Positions 7,664-15,082 of a DNA stretch of 21,424 nucleotides are shown here, one piece after another. Position 1 is the first letter of the stretch. Each line of letters starts with the position of its first letter. The notes under the pieces are model-generated. The model saw nothing but the letters and a program-made list of their open reading frames with translations. It was not told the origin of the DNA and did not search any database. The position numbers and the translations under genes were made by a program. The stretch spans positions 1 through 21,424 of the forward strand of contig CALBHM010000472.1 of assembly GCA_937892835.1 (NCBI GenBank), read 5' to 3'. This DNA is from an uncultured Ruminococcus sp. Lineage in GTDB: Bacteria; Bacillota; Clostridia; Oscillospirales; Acutalibacteraceae.

Positions 7664-8896
7664 ATGGACATAGCTGTTTTAGGCTACGGTGTTGTCGGTT
7701 CGGGAGTGGCGGAAGTTATTTCGCTCAACGAACAGAAAATCACGAAGAAAATCGGCGGAGAAAAAATGAACGTCAAGTATATCCTTGACCTTAGGAAATT
7801 CCCCGGCGACAAAAACGAAGATAAAATAATTGACGATTTCAATGTTATTCTTAATGACGGTGATGTTAAAATTGTCGCAGAGGCAATGGGCGGACTTCAC
7901 CCGGCTTTTGAGTTTGTTTCGTCCTGCTTAAAGGCCGGAAAATCTGTTGTCACTTCAAACAAGGAGCTTGTTGCCGAAAAGGGCGATATCCTGCTTGAGT
8001 TGGCAAAGGAAAAAAACGTCAACTTTATGTTTGAGGCAAGCGTCGGCGGCGGAATTCCGGTTCTGCGTCCGATTATTCAGTGCCTTGCCGCAAATGAGAT
8101 AACAGAGGTTGCCGGCATACTCAACGGCACGACGAATTTCATTCTCACAAAGATGATCTTTGATTCAATGAGCTTTGAGGATGCACTCAAGCTGGCTCAG
8201 GATAACGGTTACGCCGAGAAAGACCCGACAGCCGATATCGAGGGCTTTGATGCATGCCGCAAGATTTGTATTCTTGCAGCTCTTTGCTTCGGCAAGCATG
8301 TTTATCCCAAGTCGGTCTATACCGAGGGAATAACAAAAATTACGCTCGAGGATGTTGACTATGCTCGCTCATGGGGCGGCGTAATCAAGCTTCTCGGCAG
8401 GGCGAAAAAAATCGGCGATAAGACGTCGGCAATGGTTTCTCCTGCATTTGTTTCCGATTCAAGCATTCTTTCGGGAGTTAACGGAGTGTTCAATTCCATC
8501 CTTGTTCGGGGCAATGCGGTTGGTGACGTTGCTTTCTACGGTCAGGGCGCAGGCAAAATGGCAACAGCAAGCGCTGTTGTTGCCGATATGATTGACTGTG
8601 CGCAGCACATCGGACGCAATAAGGACATAAGCTGGGATAAGGCGGTTGACGGCTCGCTTGTTGACTGTAATGAGGTTGAAACGGCTCTTTATGTTCGTGC
8701 AACTGGCTGTAAGGAATGTGCGCTGAATAAAGCTAAGGAGCTTTTCGGTGACATCAAGGTTCTTTCAAGGGGGAATGCTCCCGATGACGAATTTGCATTC
8801 GTTACGCCGGAGGATAAAGAGGGTACACTCAGAGCGAAGCTCGGTGAGATGGAAAACATCAGCGTGCTTTCAACAATTAGGGTAGTTAATTATTAA
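7664..8896 (+). CDS. hom: Homoserine dehydrogenase
   Basis: Converts aspartate-4-semialdehyde to homoserine with NAD(P)H, the branch to Thr and Met. It has 410 residues. The Rossmann motif is at the N-terminus (AVLGYGVVGSGV, residues 4-15). The catalytic domain shows EASVGGGIPVLRPIIQCLAANEITEVAGILNGTTNFILTKM and GYAEKDPTADIEGFDACRKICILA, the PROSITE-type homoserine dehydrogenase signature. A C-terminal ACT-like domain (about 335-410) suggests feedback control, probably by threonine. The ATG at 7664 was chosen because GGGAG precedes it by nine bases and the Rossmann strand starts right there. lysC follows after 27 bases, so the first and third steps of the aspartate pathway are co-transcribed. 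Confidence 0.95.
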   Translation: MDIAVLGYGVVGSGVAEVISLNEQKITKKIGGEKMNVKYILDLRKFPGDKNEDKIIDDFNVILNDGDVKIVAEAMGGLHPAFEFVSSCLKAGKSVVTSNKELVAEKGDILLELAKEKNVNFMFEASVGGGIPVLRPIIQCLAANEITEVAGILNGTTNFILTKMIFDSMSFEDALKLAQDNGYAEKDPTADIEGFDACRKICILAALCFGKHVYPKSVYTEGITKITLEDVDYARSWGGVIKLLGRAKKIGDKTSAMVSPAFVSDSSILSGVNGVFNSILVRGNAVGDVAFYGQGAGKMATASAVVADMIDCAQHIGRNKDISWDKAVDGSLVDCNEVETALYVRATGCKECALNKAKELFGDIKVLSRGNAPDDEFAFVTPEDKEGTLRAKLGEMENISVLSTIRVVNY

Positions 8897-8923
8897 TTAT
8901 AGATATAAAGTGGTGAATTGATT

Positions 8924-10132
8924 ATGGGACTTATAGTTCAGAAATTCGGCGGCAGCTCGGTCGCCAACACAGAGCGTGTCATGAACGTTGCAAGAATTGT
9001 AACCGACACCTACAAAAAAGGCAATGATGTTGTTGTTGTTGTTTCCGCTCAGGGAGATACAACGGACGACCTTATCGCAAAGGCTAAGGAAATAAGCCAT
9101 CACAACTCAAAGAGAGAAATGGATATGCTCATGGCGGCAGGCGAACAGATTTCAATCGCTTTGCTTGCAATGGCTATTGAGGAGCTTGGCTGTCCGGCGA
9201 TTTCGCTTCTCGGCTGGCAGGCAGGATTCCGCACCGATTCCGTTTACTCCGCTGCGAGAATCAAAAAGGTTGAGACGGACAGAATCAAAACTGAGCTTGA
9301 TAACCGCAAAATCGTTGTTGTTGCAGGCTTCCAGGGACTTAACAAGTATCAGGACATGACGACCCTCGGCCGTGGCGGCTCGGACACAAGTGCAGTTGCC
9401 ATTGCGGCGGCTCTCAATGCCGACAGATGCCAGATTTTTACCGATGTTGACGGCGTTTACACCGCAGACCCACGCAAGGTAAAGGGTGCACGCAGACTCC
9501 AGGAGATCACATATGACGAGATGCTCGAGCTTGCTACGCTCGGCGCACAGGTTCTTAACAACCGCTCGGTTGAAATGGCAAAGAAATATAATGTTGAGCT
9601 TGAAGTTATCTCAAGCCTTAACCCGATTCCGGGAACAATCGTAAAGGAGACCACTAAAATGGAAAAGATGTTAGTCAGAGGCGTAACAAAAGATAAGGAC
9701 GTATCAAAAATTTCTATCGTAGGCGTTGAGGATGTTCCGGGAATCGCATTCAAGGTTTTCTCACAGCTTGCAAAGAACAACATAAATGTCGATATCATTC
9801 TCCAGTCTGTCGGCAGAGACAACACTAAGGATATCGTTTTCACCGTCAGCATGGCAAATGAAGAGGAAGCAGTTGAGTGCATCAAGGCTCTTCCGTTCAT
9901 CGGCGACGCTAAGGTATTCAGCGACAATACAGTTGCTAAGGTTTCCGTTGTCGGTGCAGGCATGGAGACACATCCCGGTACGGCTTCAAAGATGTTCGAG
10001 GCTCTCTACGGCAAGGGAATCAATATTCAGACAATCTCAACAAGTGAGATCAAGATTTCCGTACTTATCGACGAGAAGGATGCCGATAAAGCTGTTTCAG
10101 CAGTTCATGAAGCTTTCTTCGGCAATGACTGA
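8924..10132 (+). CDS. lysC: Aspartate kinase (aspartokinase)
   Basis: Phosphorylates aspartate, the committed step to Lys, Thr and Met. It has 402 residues. The kinase domain opens with VQKFGGSSV and carries TLGRGGSDTSAVAIAAALNADRCQIFTDVDGVYTADPRKV (GRGGSD at 149-154). Two ACT domains follow, at about 262-335 (ISIVGVEDVPGIAFKVF) and 342-402 (VSVVGAGMETHPGTASKMFEALYGKGINIQTISTSEIKISVLI). The ATG at 8924 is preferred over an in-frame TTG six bases earlier because GTGGTGA lies seven bases before it. The layout matches the Lys or Lys+Thr-regulated class of Firmicutes and Actinobacteria. No strong terminator follows; only an A/T stem near 10135-10155 is seen before the next promoter. Confidence 0.95.
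   Translation: MGLIVQKFGGSSVANTERVMNVARIVTDTYKKGNDVVVVVSAQGDTTDDLIAKAKEISHHNSKREMDMLMAAGEQISIALLAMAIEELGCPAISLLGWQAGFRTDSVYSAARIKKVETDRIKTELDNRKIVVVAGFQGLNKYQDMTTLGRGGSDTSAVAIAAALNADRCQIFTDVDGVYTADPRKVKGARRLQEITYDEMLELATLGAQVLNNRSVEMAKKYNVELEVISSLNPIPGTIVKETTKMEKMLVRGVTKDKDVSKISIVGVEDVPGIAFKVFSQLAKNNINVDIILQSVGRDNTKDIVFTVSMANEEEAVECIKALPFIGDAKVFSDNTVAKVSVVGAGMETHPGTASKMFEALYGKGINIQTISTSEIKISVLIDEKDADKAVSAVHEAFFGND
9659..10132 (+). CDS. Aspartokinase beta subunit from internal in-frame start
   Basis: Met246 of LysC is preceded by AAAGGAGA (9643-9650) at an eight-base spacing, a strong ribosome-binding site inside the gene. Initiation here would give a 157-residue protein consisting of both ACT domains. 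Established knowledge: B. subtilis LysC and Corynebacterium aspartokinase make just such beta subunits from internal starts near codon 246-250, forming alpha2beta2 enzymes. Production in this organism is inference. Confidence 0.6.
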   Translation: MEKMLVRGVTKDKDVSKISIVGVEDVPGIAFKVFSQLAKNNINVDIILQSVGRDNTKDIVFTVSMANEEEAVECIKALPFIGDAKVFSDNTVAKVSVVGAGMETHPGTASKMFEALYGKGINIQTISTSEIKISVLIDEKDADKAVSAVHEAFFGND

Positions 10133-10165
10133 TTAAAAAATTCCTGAAAAATTTTTAAAAAACTA

Positions 10166-10194
10166 TTGACAACCGAAAAATTCGGTAGTATAAT
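10166..10194 (+). promoter_or_regulatory. Consensus sigma-A promoter of the Trp T-box operon
   Basis: Perfect TTGACA (10166-10171), a 17-base spacer and perfect TATAAT (10189-10194), with an A6 tract upstream. The spacer begins with the perfect inverted repeat ACCGAAAAATTCGGT (10172-10186), a possible operator shared with the mecA promoter. Confidence 0.92.
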
Positions 10195-10200
10195 GCGTCT

Positions 10201-10480
10201 AAACCGATGAGAAAGAGTGAGTAGATTTTAACACTGTTCTTTCAGAGAGTCGCAGGCGGTGGGATTGCGGCAGAAGAAGATTTAATCGAATGGACTTTCG
10301 AGGGCGAGCGGAAACGAAGTAAAGCTTCGGAGTATGTGAGACGGAGGTGACTCTCCGTGAACAAGAGTCAACGTATGGTTAGTACGTCAGAGTGGATGCG
10401 AAAGCATCAAGCAGGGTGGCACCACAGGATATGATTTTTATTCCTGTCCCGGCAAGAAATTGCAGGGACAGGATTTTTTT
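10201..10480 (+). promoter_or_regulatory. T-box riboswitch, tryptophan specific (UGG specifier)
   Basis: A tRNA-sensing transcription antitermination leader. Stem I: GAAAG (10211-10215) pairs with CTTTC (10295-10299). The specifier loop has AGTGAGTA on the 5' side and GAA-TGG-A on the 3' side, giving specifier TGG (Trp) at 10291-10293. A distal CAGAGAG bulge follows on the stem. Stem III is GATGC-GAAA-GCATC (10395-10408). T-box AGGGTGGCACCAC lies at 10413-10425. The antiterminator forms as GGG/CCC plus ACAGGA/TCCTGT around the seven-base TGGCACC bulge. The competing terminator is TCCTGTCCC (10442-10450) with GGGACAGGA (10465-10473) and T7. The variable T-box base C pairs with discriminator G73, as expected for tRNA-Trp. 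Uncharged tRNA-Trp would turn the operon on. Confidence 0.95.
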
Positions 10481-10501
10481 ATTTTCACAGGAGGTTTTAT
10501 T

Positions 10502-10543
10502 ATGATTATATTGACTAAGCTTTGGCGCAGGTGCGCCGACTGA
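10502..10543 (+). CDS. Putative 13-residue leader peptide with one Trp codon
   Basis: AGGAGG (10489-10494) sits seven bases before an ATG opening MIILTKLWRRCAD and a TGA. It lies just after the T-box terminator, so it is made only on antiterminated transcripts. The Trp codon follows Leu CTT in the string CTT-TGG-C, one base from the CTT-TGA-C site of prfB. A +1 shift there would continue as GAGAPTEFFLEHIKKTKHN and stop at 10583, 13 bases before the trpX Shine-Dalgarno. A hairpin GGCGC-AGGT-GCGCC (10524-10537) lies within it. B. subtilis rtpA, with a Trp T-box plus Trp leader peptide, is a precedent for dual control. Translation and regulation are inference; it could be a gene remnant. Confidence 0.5.
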   Translation: MIILTKLWRRCAD

Positions 10544-10613
10544 ATTTTTCCTCGAACATATTAAAAAGACTAAACACAACTAAATTTTTAATTTCAGAAA
10601 GGTTGATATTATC

Positions 10614-11651
10614 ATGAAAAAGTTTATTTCTCTTGCACTTTGTGCCGTACTTATTCTCGCAACTCTTACCGCTTGCGGTACAGCTACCAAAACCACAACC
10701 AAAAGCACATACACAATCGGACTTTGCAACTATGTTAACGATGCCTCGCTCAATCAGATAGTTGAAAACATTCAGTCACAGCTCGCCGCTATCGGCAAGG
10801 AAAAAGGCGTTACATTCGACGTAAAATACCAGAACTGCAACGCAGACAACAACGTTCTCAATCAGATAGTTTCAAACTTCATTGCCGATGACGTTGACCT
10901 CATGGTCGGCGTTGCAACACCGGTTGCAATGGCAATGCAGAACGCAACAGAGGGCAAAAATCTTCCCGTTGTTTTCTCGGCAGTTACCGATCCCGTCGGT
11001 GCAGAGCTTGTAAAATCTCTTGAAGCTCCCGGTGCAAACATCACAGGTACTTCGGATTATCTTAACACAAACGCTATCATGGACATCATGTTTGAGACAA
11101 AGCCGAGCATCAAAAAGGTCGGTCTCCTCTACGATGTAGGTCAGGATTCCTCAACAGCGGCTATCAAGGACGCAAAGGCATATCTTGAAAAGAAGGGCAT
11201 TGCTTACGTTGAAAAGACAGGCAAAACAGCCGATGAAGTTACACTTGCAGCTCAGGCTCTCGTTTCCGATAAGGTTGACGCAGTTTTCACCCCGACGGAC
11301 AACTCAATCATGACAGCAGAGCTTTCAATCTATGAAATCTTTGCAAAGGCAGGTATCCCTCATTTCACAGGTGCGGATTCATTCGCACTTAACGGCGCAT
11401 TCCTCGGTTTCGGTGTTGACTACATCAACCTCGGCAAGGAAACAGCAAACATGATTGCCGAAATCCTTCTCGAAGGCAAGAATCCTTCAGAAGTTCCTGT
11501 TCGTACATTTGATAACGGTACCGCAACAATCAATACGGACATTTGCTCACAGCTCGGTATGAACTATGACGATGTAGCAAAGGCAATAGCTCCTCATTGC
11601 ACAAAGGTTGAAAAGATCAAGACCGCCGAAAGTTTCGACGGACAGAAATAA
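10614..11651 (+). CDS. trpX: ABC transporter substrate-binding lipoprotein, TrpX-type (tryptophan)
   Basis: A 345-residue extracytoplasmic binding protein. The signal peptide ends in lipobox LTAC (Cys21), followed by a Thr/Lys linker. The mature part is a periplasmic-binding fold of the ABC_sub_bind type (IGLCNYVNDASLNQIVENIQSQL ... LMVGVATPVAMAMQNATEGKNLPVVFSAVTDPVGAELV ... FTPTDNSIMTAELSIYEIFAKAGIPHFTGADSFALNGAFLGFGVDY). AGAAAGG (10596-10602) precedes the ATG. The substrate call comes from the Trp T-box upstream; TrpXYZ transporters of this family were assigned to tryptophan in Firmicutes on the same basis. It is the first of a binding protein-permease-ATPase set. Confidence 0.85.
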   Translation: MKKFISLALCAVLILATLTACGTATKTTTKSTYTIGLCNYVNDASLNQIVENIQSQLAAIGKEKGVTFDVKYQNCNADNNVLNQIVSNFIADDVDLMVGVATPVAMAMQNATEGKNLPVVFSAVTDPVGAELVKSLEAPGANITGTSDYLNTNAIMDIMFETKPSIKKVGLLYDVGQDSSTAAIKDAKAYLEKKGIAYVEKTGKTADEVTLAAQALVSDKVDAVFTPTDNSIMTAELSIYEIFAKAGIPHFTGADSFALNGAFLGFGVDYINLGKETANMIAEILLEGKNPSEVPVRTFDNGTATINTDICSQLGMNYDDVAKAIAPHCTKVEKIKTAESFDGQK

Positions 11652-11673
11652 TTAATCGAAAGGGACTTAACTT

Positions 11674-12606
11674 ATGTCGCTGGGTTCTGTTTTATCACTT
11701 ATTCAAACCGCATCCGAGCTTGGACTTATAAGCGCACTCACGGTAATTGCACTTTATCTGAGCTATTCGATGCTTAATGTGTGCGACTTATCGACCGACG
11801 GCTGCTTCACTCTTGGGGCAACCGTCGGTGCGGTCGTTACACTCTCGGGTCATCCGTTTCTTGCACTTCCCGCCGCTATGGCAGCAGGCATTGCATCGGG
11901 TTTCATCACCGCATTTCTTCAGACGAAGATGGGTGTCAACAGTTTGCTGGCAGGTATCATTGTCAATACGGCACTGTATTCAATCAACATTGCCGTTATG
12001 GGCAACTCGTCGATTCTAAATCTAAATAAAACTGACACAGTTTTCACCAAGGCACTCGATCTGCTCAGAAATACTCCTCTCATGGAGCAGTATAAGCTGA
12101 TTGTCGCATTGCTTGCGGTTATTATTGTCGGTGTTCTTCTTGCACTTTTCCTGAGGACGAAGCTCGGACTGGCGATTCGTGCAACGGGCAACAACCCGGA
12201 TATGGTTCGTTCATCGTCAATCAATCCGGTTTTCACAACGATCGTCGGCCTTTGCATTGCGAACTCGTTTACAGCTCTCTCGGGCTGTCTGCTTGCTCAG
12301 TCGCAGAAGTCAGTCAACATTGATATCGGTACCGGCATGGTTACGATAGCACTTGCATCGTTGCTTATCGGTAACGTTTTCCTCGGCAGAAAGAAGATTC
12401 CTCTTCAGATTGTCGGAATGGTTCTCGGCGCATTCGTTTTCAGACTTGTTTATACCATTGCTCTCCGCTTCGACATGCCGGCATTCATGCTCAAATTCGT
12501 TTCGTCGGTTATCGTTGTACTCGCAATTTCGATTCCTTATCTCAAAACAAGGTTCCCGTTCTTAAAACGGAAGCTTGATCAGCGTTTCGGAAGGAGGACT
12601 GCGTAA
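11674..12606 (+). CDS. trpY: ABC transporter permease, TrpY-type
   Basis: A 310-residue integral membrane permease of the branched-chain/ribose-type (BPD_transp_2) family, with about eight hydrophobic helices from residue 13 to about 290. The family-typical segments are VCDLSTDGCFTLGATVGAVVTL near the N-terminus, LAGIIVNTALYSINIAVMG in the middle, and LRTKLGLAIRATGNNPDMVRSSSINPVFTTIVGLCIANSFTALSGCLLAQ, which contains the cytoplasmic loop that contacts the ATPase. The C-terminus is basic. AAAGGGAC precedes the ATG, 22 bases after trpX. Its stop shares one base with the start of the ATPase gene (TAATG), so the two are coupled. Confidence 0.87.
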   Translation: MSLGSVLSLIQTASELGLISALTVIALYLSYSMLNVCDLSTDGCFTLGATVGAVVTLSGHPFLALPAAMAAGIASGFITAFLQTKMGVNSLLAGIIVNTALYSINIAVMGNSSILNLNKTDTVFTKALDLLRNTPLMEQYKLIVALLAVIIVGVLLALFLRTKLGLAIRATGNNPDMVRSSSINPVFTTIVGLCIANSFTALSGCLLAQSQKSVNIDIGTGMVTIALASLLIGNVFLGRKKIPLQIVGMVLGAFVFRLVYTIALRFDMPAFMLKFVSSVIVVLAISIPYLKTRFPFLKRKLDQRFGRRTA

Positions 12607-13391
12607 TGCTTAATATTTCAAACATTTCCATTACCTTTAATCCCGGAACGACCGATGCCAAAAAGGCTCTCAACGATCTTTCAATCAAGGTCAACGACGG
12701 CGATTTTATCACCGTTATCGGTGCAAACGGCGCAGGCAAATCAACGCTTTTCAATGCGATTGCCGGAACGTTTATTGTTGACAGCGGCAAGATCGAATTG
12801 AACGGAAAAGATATAACGCTTATGCCTGAGTATAAGCGTGCAAGAAAAATCGGCAGACTTTTTCAGGATCCGATGAAGGGAAGTGCGCCCGGAATGACGG
12901 TTGAAGAAAACCTTGCTCTTGCCGCAGGCAGAGGCGGTTGGCTCAGCCACGTTTCAAAGACGGACAAAAAGGCTTTCCGTGAGCGTGTTGCATTGCTTGA
13001 TATGGGACTTGAAAACAGAATGAGCCAGCCCGTCGGACTTCTTTCCGGCGGTCAGCGGCAGGCTCTTACCCTTATGATGGCGACGTTCAATTCGCCCGAG
13101 CTGCTTCTCCTTGACGAGCACACGGCGGCTCTTGACCCCGGAACAGCGGAAAAGGTTCTCTCTCTGACAGAAAAAATCGTTGCCGAAAACAAGCTTACCT
13201 GCATGATGATCACTCATAATATGCAATCGGCTCTTGAACTTGGCAACAGAACGATAATGATGAACAACGGTCAAATCATCATGGACACCTCGGGTGAGGA
13301 AAGGAAGGCTCTTACCGTACCCGATCTGCTTCGGAAATTCAAGGAAGCGGCAGGACGTGACCTTGATAATGACAGAATGCTATTGATATAA
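12606..13391 (+). CDS. trpZ: ABC transporter ATP-binding protein, TrpZ-type
   Basis: A 261-residue ABC ATPase that powers the TrpXYZ importer at the inner face of the membrane. Walker A is GANGAGKS (39-46). The signature is LSGGQ (146-150). Walker B is LLLLDE (166-171), followed by the D-loop AALDP. The switch histidine sits in MMITHNM near residue 204. All catalytic elements are intact. Start and stop overlaps place it between the permease and a GNAT gene 13 bases downstream. Confidence 0.9.
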   Translation: MLNISNISITFNPGTTDAKKALNDLSIKVNDGDFITVIGANGAGKSTLFNAIAGTFIVDSGKIELNGKDITLMPEYKRARKIGRLFQDPMKGSAPGMTVEENLALAAGRGGWLSHVSKTDKKAFRERVALLDMGLENRMSQPVGLLSGGQRQALTLMMATFNSPELLLLDEHTAALDPGTAEKVLSLTEKIVAENKLTCMMITHNMQSALELGNRTIMMNNGQIIMDTSGEERKALTVPDLLRKFKEAAGRDLDNDRMLLI

Positions 13392-13404
13392 AGAAGATAT
13401 TGCT

Positions 13405-13899
13405 ATGAAAGATATTGTTGTAAGAAAATATTGCTCGGATGATATTTCAGCAATGAAAGATATATGGAATGAGGTCGTTGACGAGGGAATTGCGTTTCCT
13501 CAGGAGGATGACCTCACGGACGAGAGTGCAAAAGAATTCTTCGCTCAGCAGACGTATTGCGGCGTTGCGGTCGATGAGGACGGCAGGGTCTACGGAATGT
13601 ACATTCTTCACCCAAATAATGTGGGCCGATGCGGCCATATCGCAAACGCAAGCTATGCCGTTTCGTCAGAAAGCAGGGGATTGCACATCGGCGAAAAGCT
13701 GGTGCGCGACTGCGTAGCTCAGGCGAAAGCACACGGATTTGGAATTCTGCAATTCAATGCGGTTGTTGCGACGAACATTCATGCAAGACATTTGTATGAG
13801 CGAATCGGATTCAAACAGCTCGGAACTATTCCCGGCGGTTTCAGAATGGACGACGGACATTACGAGGACATCTGCCCATATTATATTGAGACAAAATAA
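13405..13899 (+). CDS. GNAT family N-acetyltransferase
   Basis: A 164-residue GNAT. It opens with IVVRKYCSDDISAMKDIWNEVV. The acetyl-CoA pocket motif A reads SRGLHIGEKLVRDCVAQAKAHG, a looser form of the usual R/Q-x-x-G-x-G/A loop. Motif B follows with NIHARHLYERIGFKQLGTIPGGFR. This is closest in look to phosphinothricin-acetyltransferase-like GNATs. The ribosome-binding site (AAGAAG) is modest. It lies 13 bases after trpZ and before the terminator, so it probably belongs to the Trp T-box operon. Its acceptor is unknown; an amino-acid or small-amine substrate would suit the context. Confidence 0.83.
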   Translation: MKDIVVRKYCSDDISAMKDIWNEVVDEGIAFPQEDDLTDESAKEFFAQQTYCGVAVDEDGRVYGMYILHPNNVGRCGHIANASYAVSSESRGLHIGEKLVRDCVAQAKAHGFGILQFNAVVATNIHARHLYERIGFKQLGTIPGGFRMDDGHYEDICPYYIETK

Positions 13900-13904
13900 A
13901 AAAT

Positions 13905-13953
13905 CAGGCTGTAAATCATCAAAGCATTTGCTTTTGGATTTACGGCCTGTTTT
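13905..13953. terminator. Bidirectional intrinsic terminator
   Basis: A 13-bp stem CAGGCTGTAAATC/GATTTACGGCCTG with one G-U pair and an inner AAAGCA/TGCTTT stem, followed by TTTT. The A-rich left flank gives a strong T-run on the minus strand. It ends both the Trp transporter operon and the minus-strand dehydrogenase. Confidence 0.9.
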
Positions 13954-13970
13954 CATTTAGATAAGGTTAT

Positions 13971-15056
13971 TTATTTTTTCTTAAATTCTCTGCCGACCTT
14001 GTTCAGCGTTTTCATCGCACCAATGTATGCTTCCCGTGTGACGCCCTTAGGCATGTGTGCCCATTCCGTTGTTTGAACAAATTTATCTGCCATCTTATCA
14101 AATTCACTTTCGTCGATTTCAATATCGTCGAAACAAACGGGGAGACCGATAGACTTATTGAACTCCATAATGCGTGCAACTTCATCTGACCTTCCTTCGT
14201 ATTGCAAAAGGCAAAGAACTCCGAGTGAAACGATTTCGCCGTGCAGGTGGCTGTGACCGTGTTCCGTGACGGTTGCACCGTAATAAATGCAATGGGCAAG
14301 AGTTGAATTGTAGTAATAGCTGTCAACGGTGGTCATCATATTGGAGACAATACCGGTTGAAACAATGATATCAAGAATTACCTGATCAAGGGCAAATGAG
14401 GGCTTTTTCTCTCTGATAGATTCGAGAGCCTGTGCACCGTATTCAATCAGCGGTTCTGTACAAATCCGGCTGACTTGTCTGCCCATGAGAGGTGTATGGG
14501 AGAGCGTATCGTCCTTTGATGAAAAAACGGCTTCGTATTCCTTGCTGAGCGCATCTCCGATGCCTGCCCACAAGAGCTTTTCCGGCGAATCGGCAATGAC
14601 GGCGGAATTGATAAAGCAATGGTTTGCAAGCTTCGGGTAATAGTAGTCTCTGAATGAACCGTCGGGATTATAGATAACAGAAATTGCCGTAACCGAGGCA
14701 CAGTTTGAGCCGACAGTCGGGAAGGTGAAGAGAGGCTTATCAAGCTTGTCGGCAACGTATTTAACCGTGTCGCAGGCTCGTCCGCCGCCAACAGCGAAAA
14801 GCATGTCGGCTTTTTGTACGGTCGGGTTTGCGATAAGTGCGTCACCGTTCTCATATGTTGAATTGCCGCCGTATTCGATAAAATCAAGAAGCTTGACATC
14901 TGAGCCTTTAACACCTTCAATCAGGGCATTTTTAGCCTTTGCCATTGCTGTTTTTCCACCGATGACTGCGGCAGTTTTACTCCTTGTAGCAATCGGGACC
15001 GATTGAATAGCTCGGAAGGTAAAGACTGTAATTTGAATTGTATTCGGACATAACAT
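13971..15056 (-). CDS. GldA-like iron-containing alcohol dehydrogenase
   Basis: A 361-residue NAD(P)-dependent, metal-dependent dehydrogenase of the Fe-ADH superfamily, glycerol-dehydrogenase branch. The nucleotide loop is AVGGGRACDTVKYVAD (GGG at 90-92). A GldA-like FTFPTVGSNCASVTAISVIYNPDGSF segment follows. Likely metal ligands are Asp168 (AGIGDALSKEYEA), His255 (STLAHCIYYG) and His272 (SHLHGEIVSLG). The usual GldA GFE motif before the first histidine is replaced by VDSYYYN, so the substrate may differ from glycerol. The ATG at 15056 has AGAAAGGCGG upstream; longer in-frame readings run through the riboswitch terminator. The gene is alone in its transcript, under a leucine T-box. The physiological substrate is unknown. 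Confidence 0.85.
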   Translation of the reverse strand: MLCPNTIQITVFTFRAIQSVPIATRSKTAAVIGGKTAMAKAKNALIEGVKGSDVKLLDFIEYGGNSTYENGDALIANPTVQKADMLFAVGGGRACDTVKYVADKLDKPLFTFPTVGSNCASVTAISVIYNPDGSFRDYYYPKLANHCFINSAVIADSPEKLLWAGIGDALSKEYEAVFSSKDDTLSHTPLMGRQVSRICTEPLIEYGAQALESIREKKPSFALDQVILDIIVSTGIVSNMMTTVDSYYYNSTLAHCIYYGATVTEHGHSHLHGEIVSLGVLCLLQYEGRSDEVARIMEFNKSIGLPVCFDDIEIDESEFDKMADKFVQTTEWAHMPKGVTREAYIGAMKTLNKVGREFKKK

Positions 15057-15082
15057 CAAGCCGCCTTTCTGATATTTATTAT

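Noticed and set aside
10379..10579. Minus-strand 66-codon open frame
   Set aside because: It is antisense to the T-box element and leader peptide; its apparent coding potential comes from the riboswitch hairpins.
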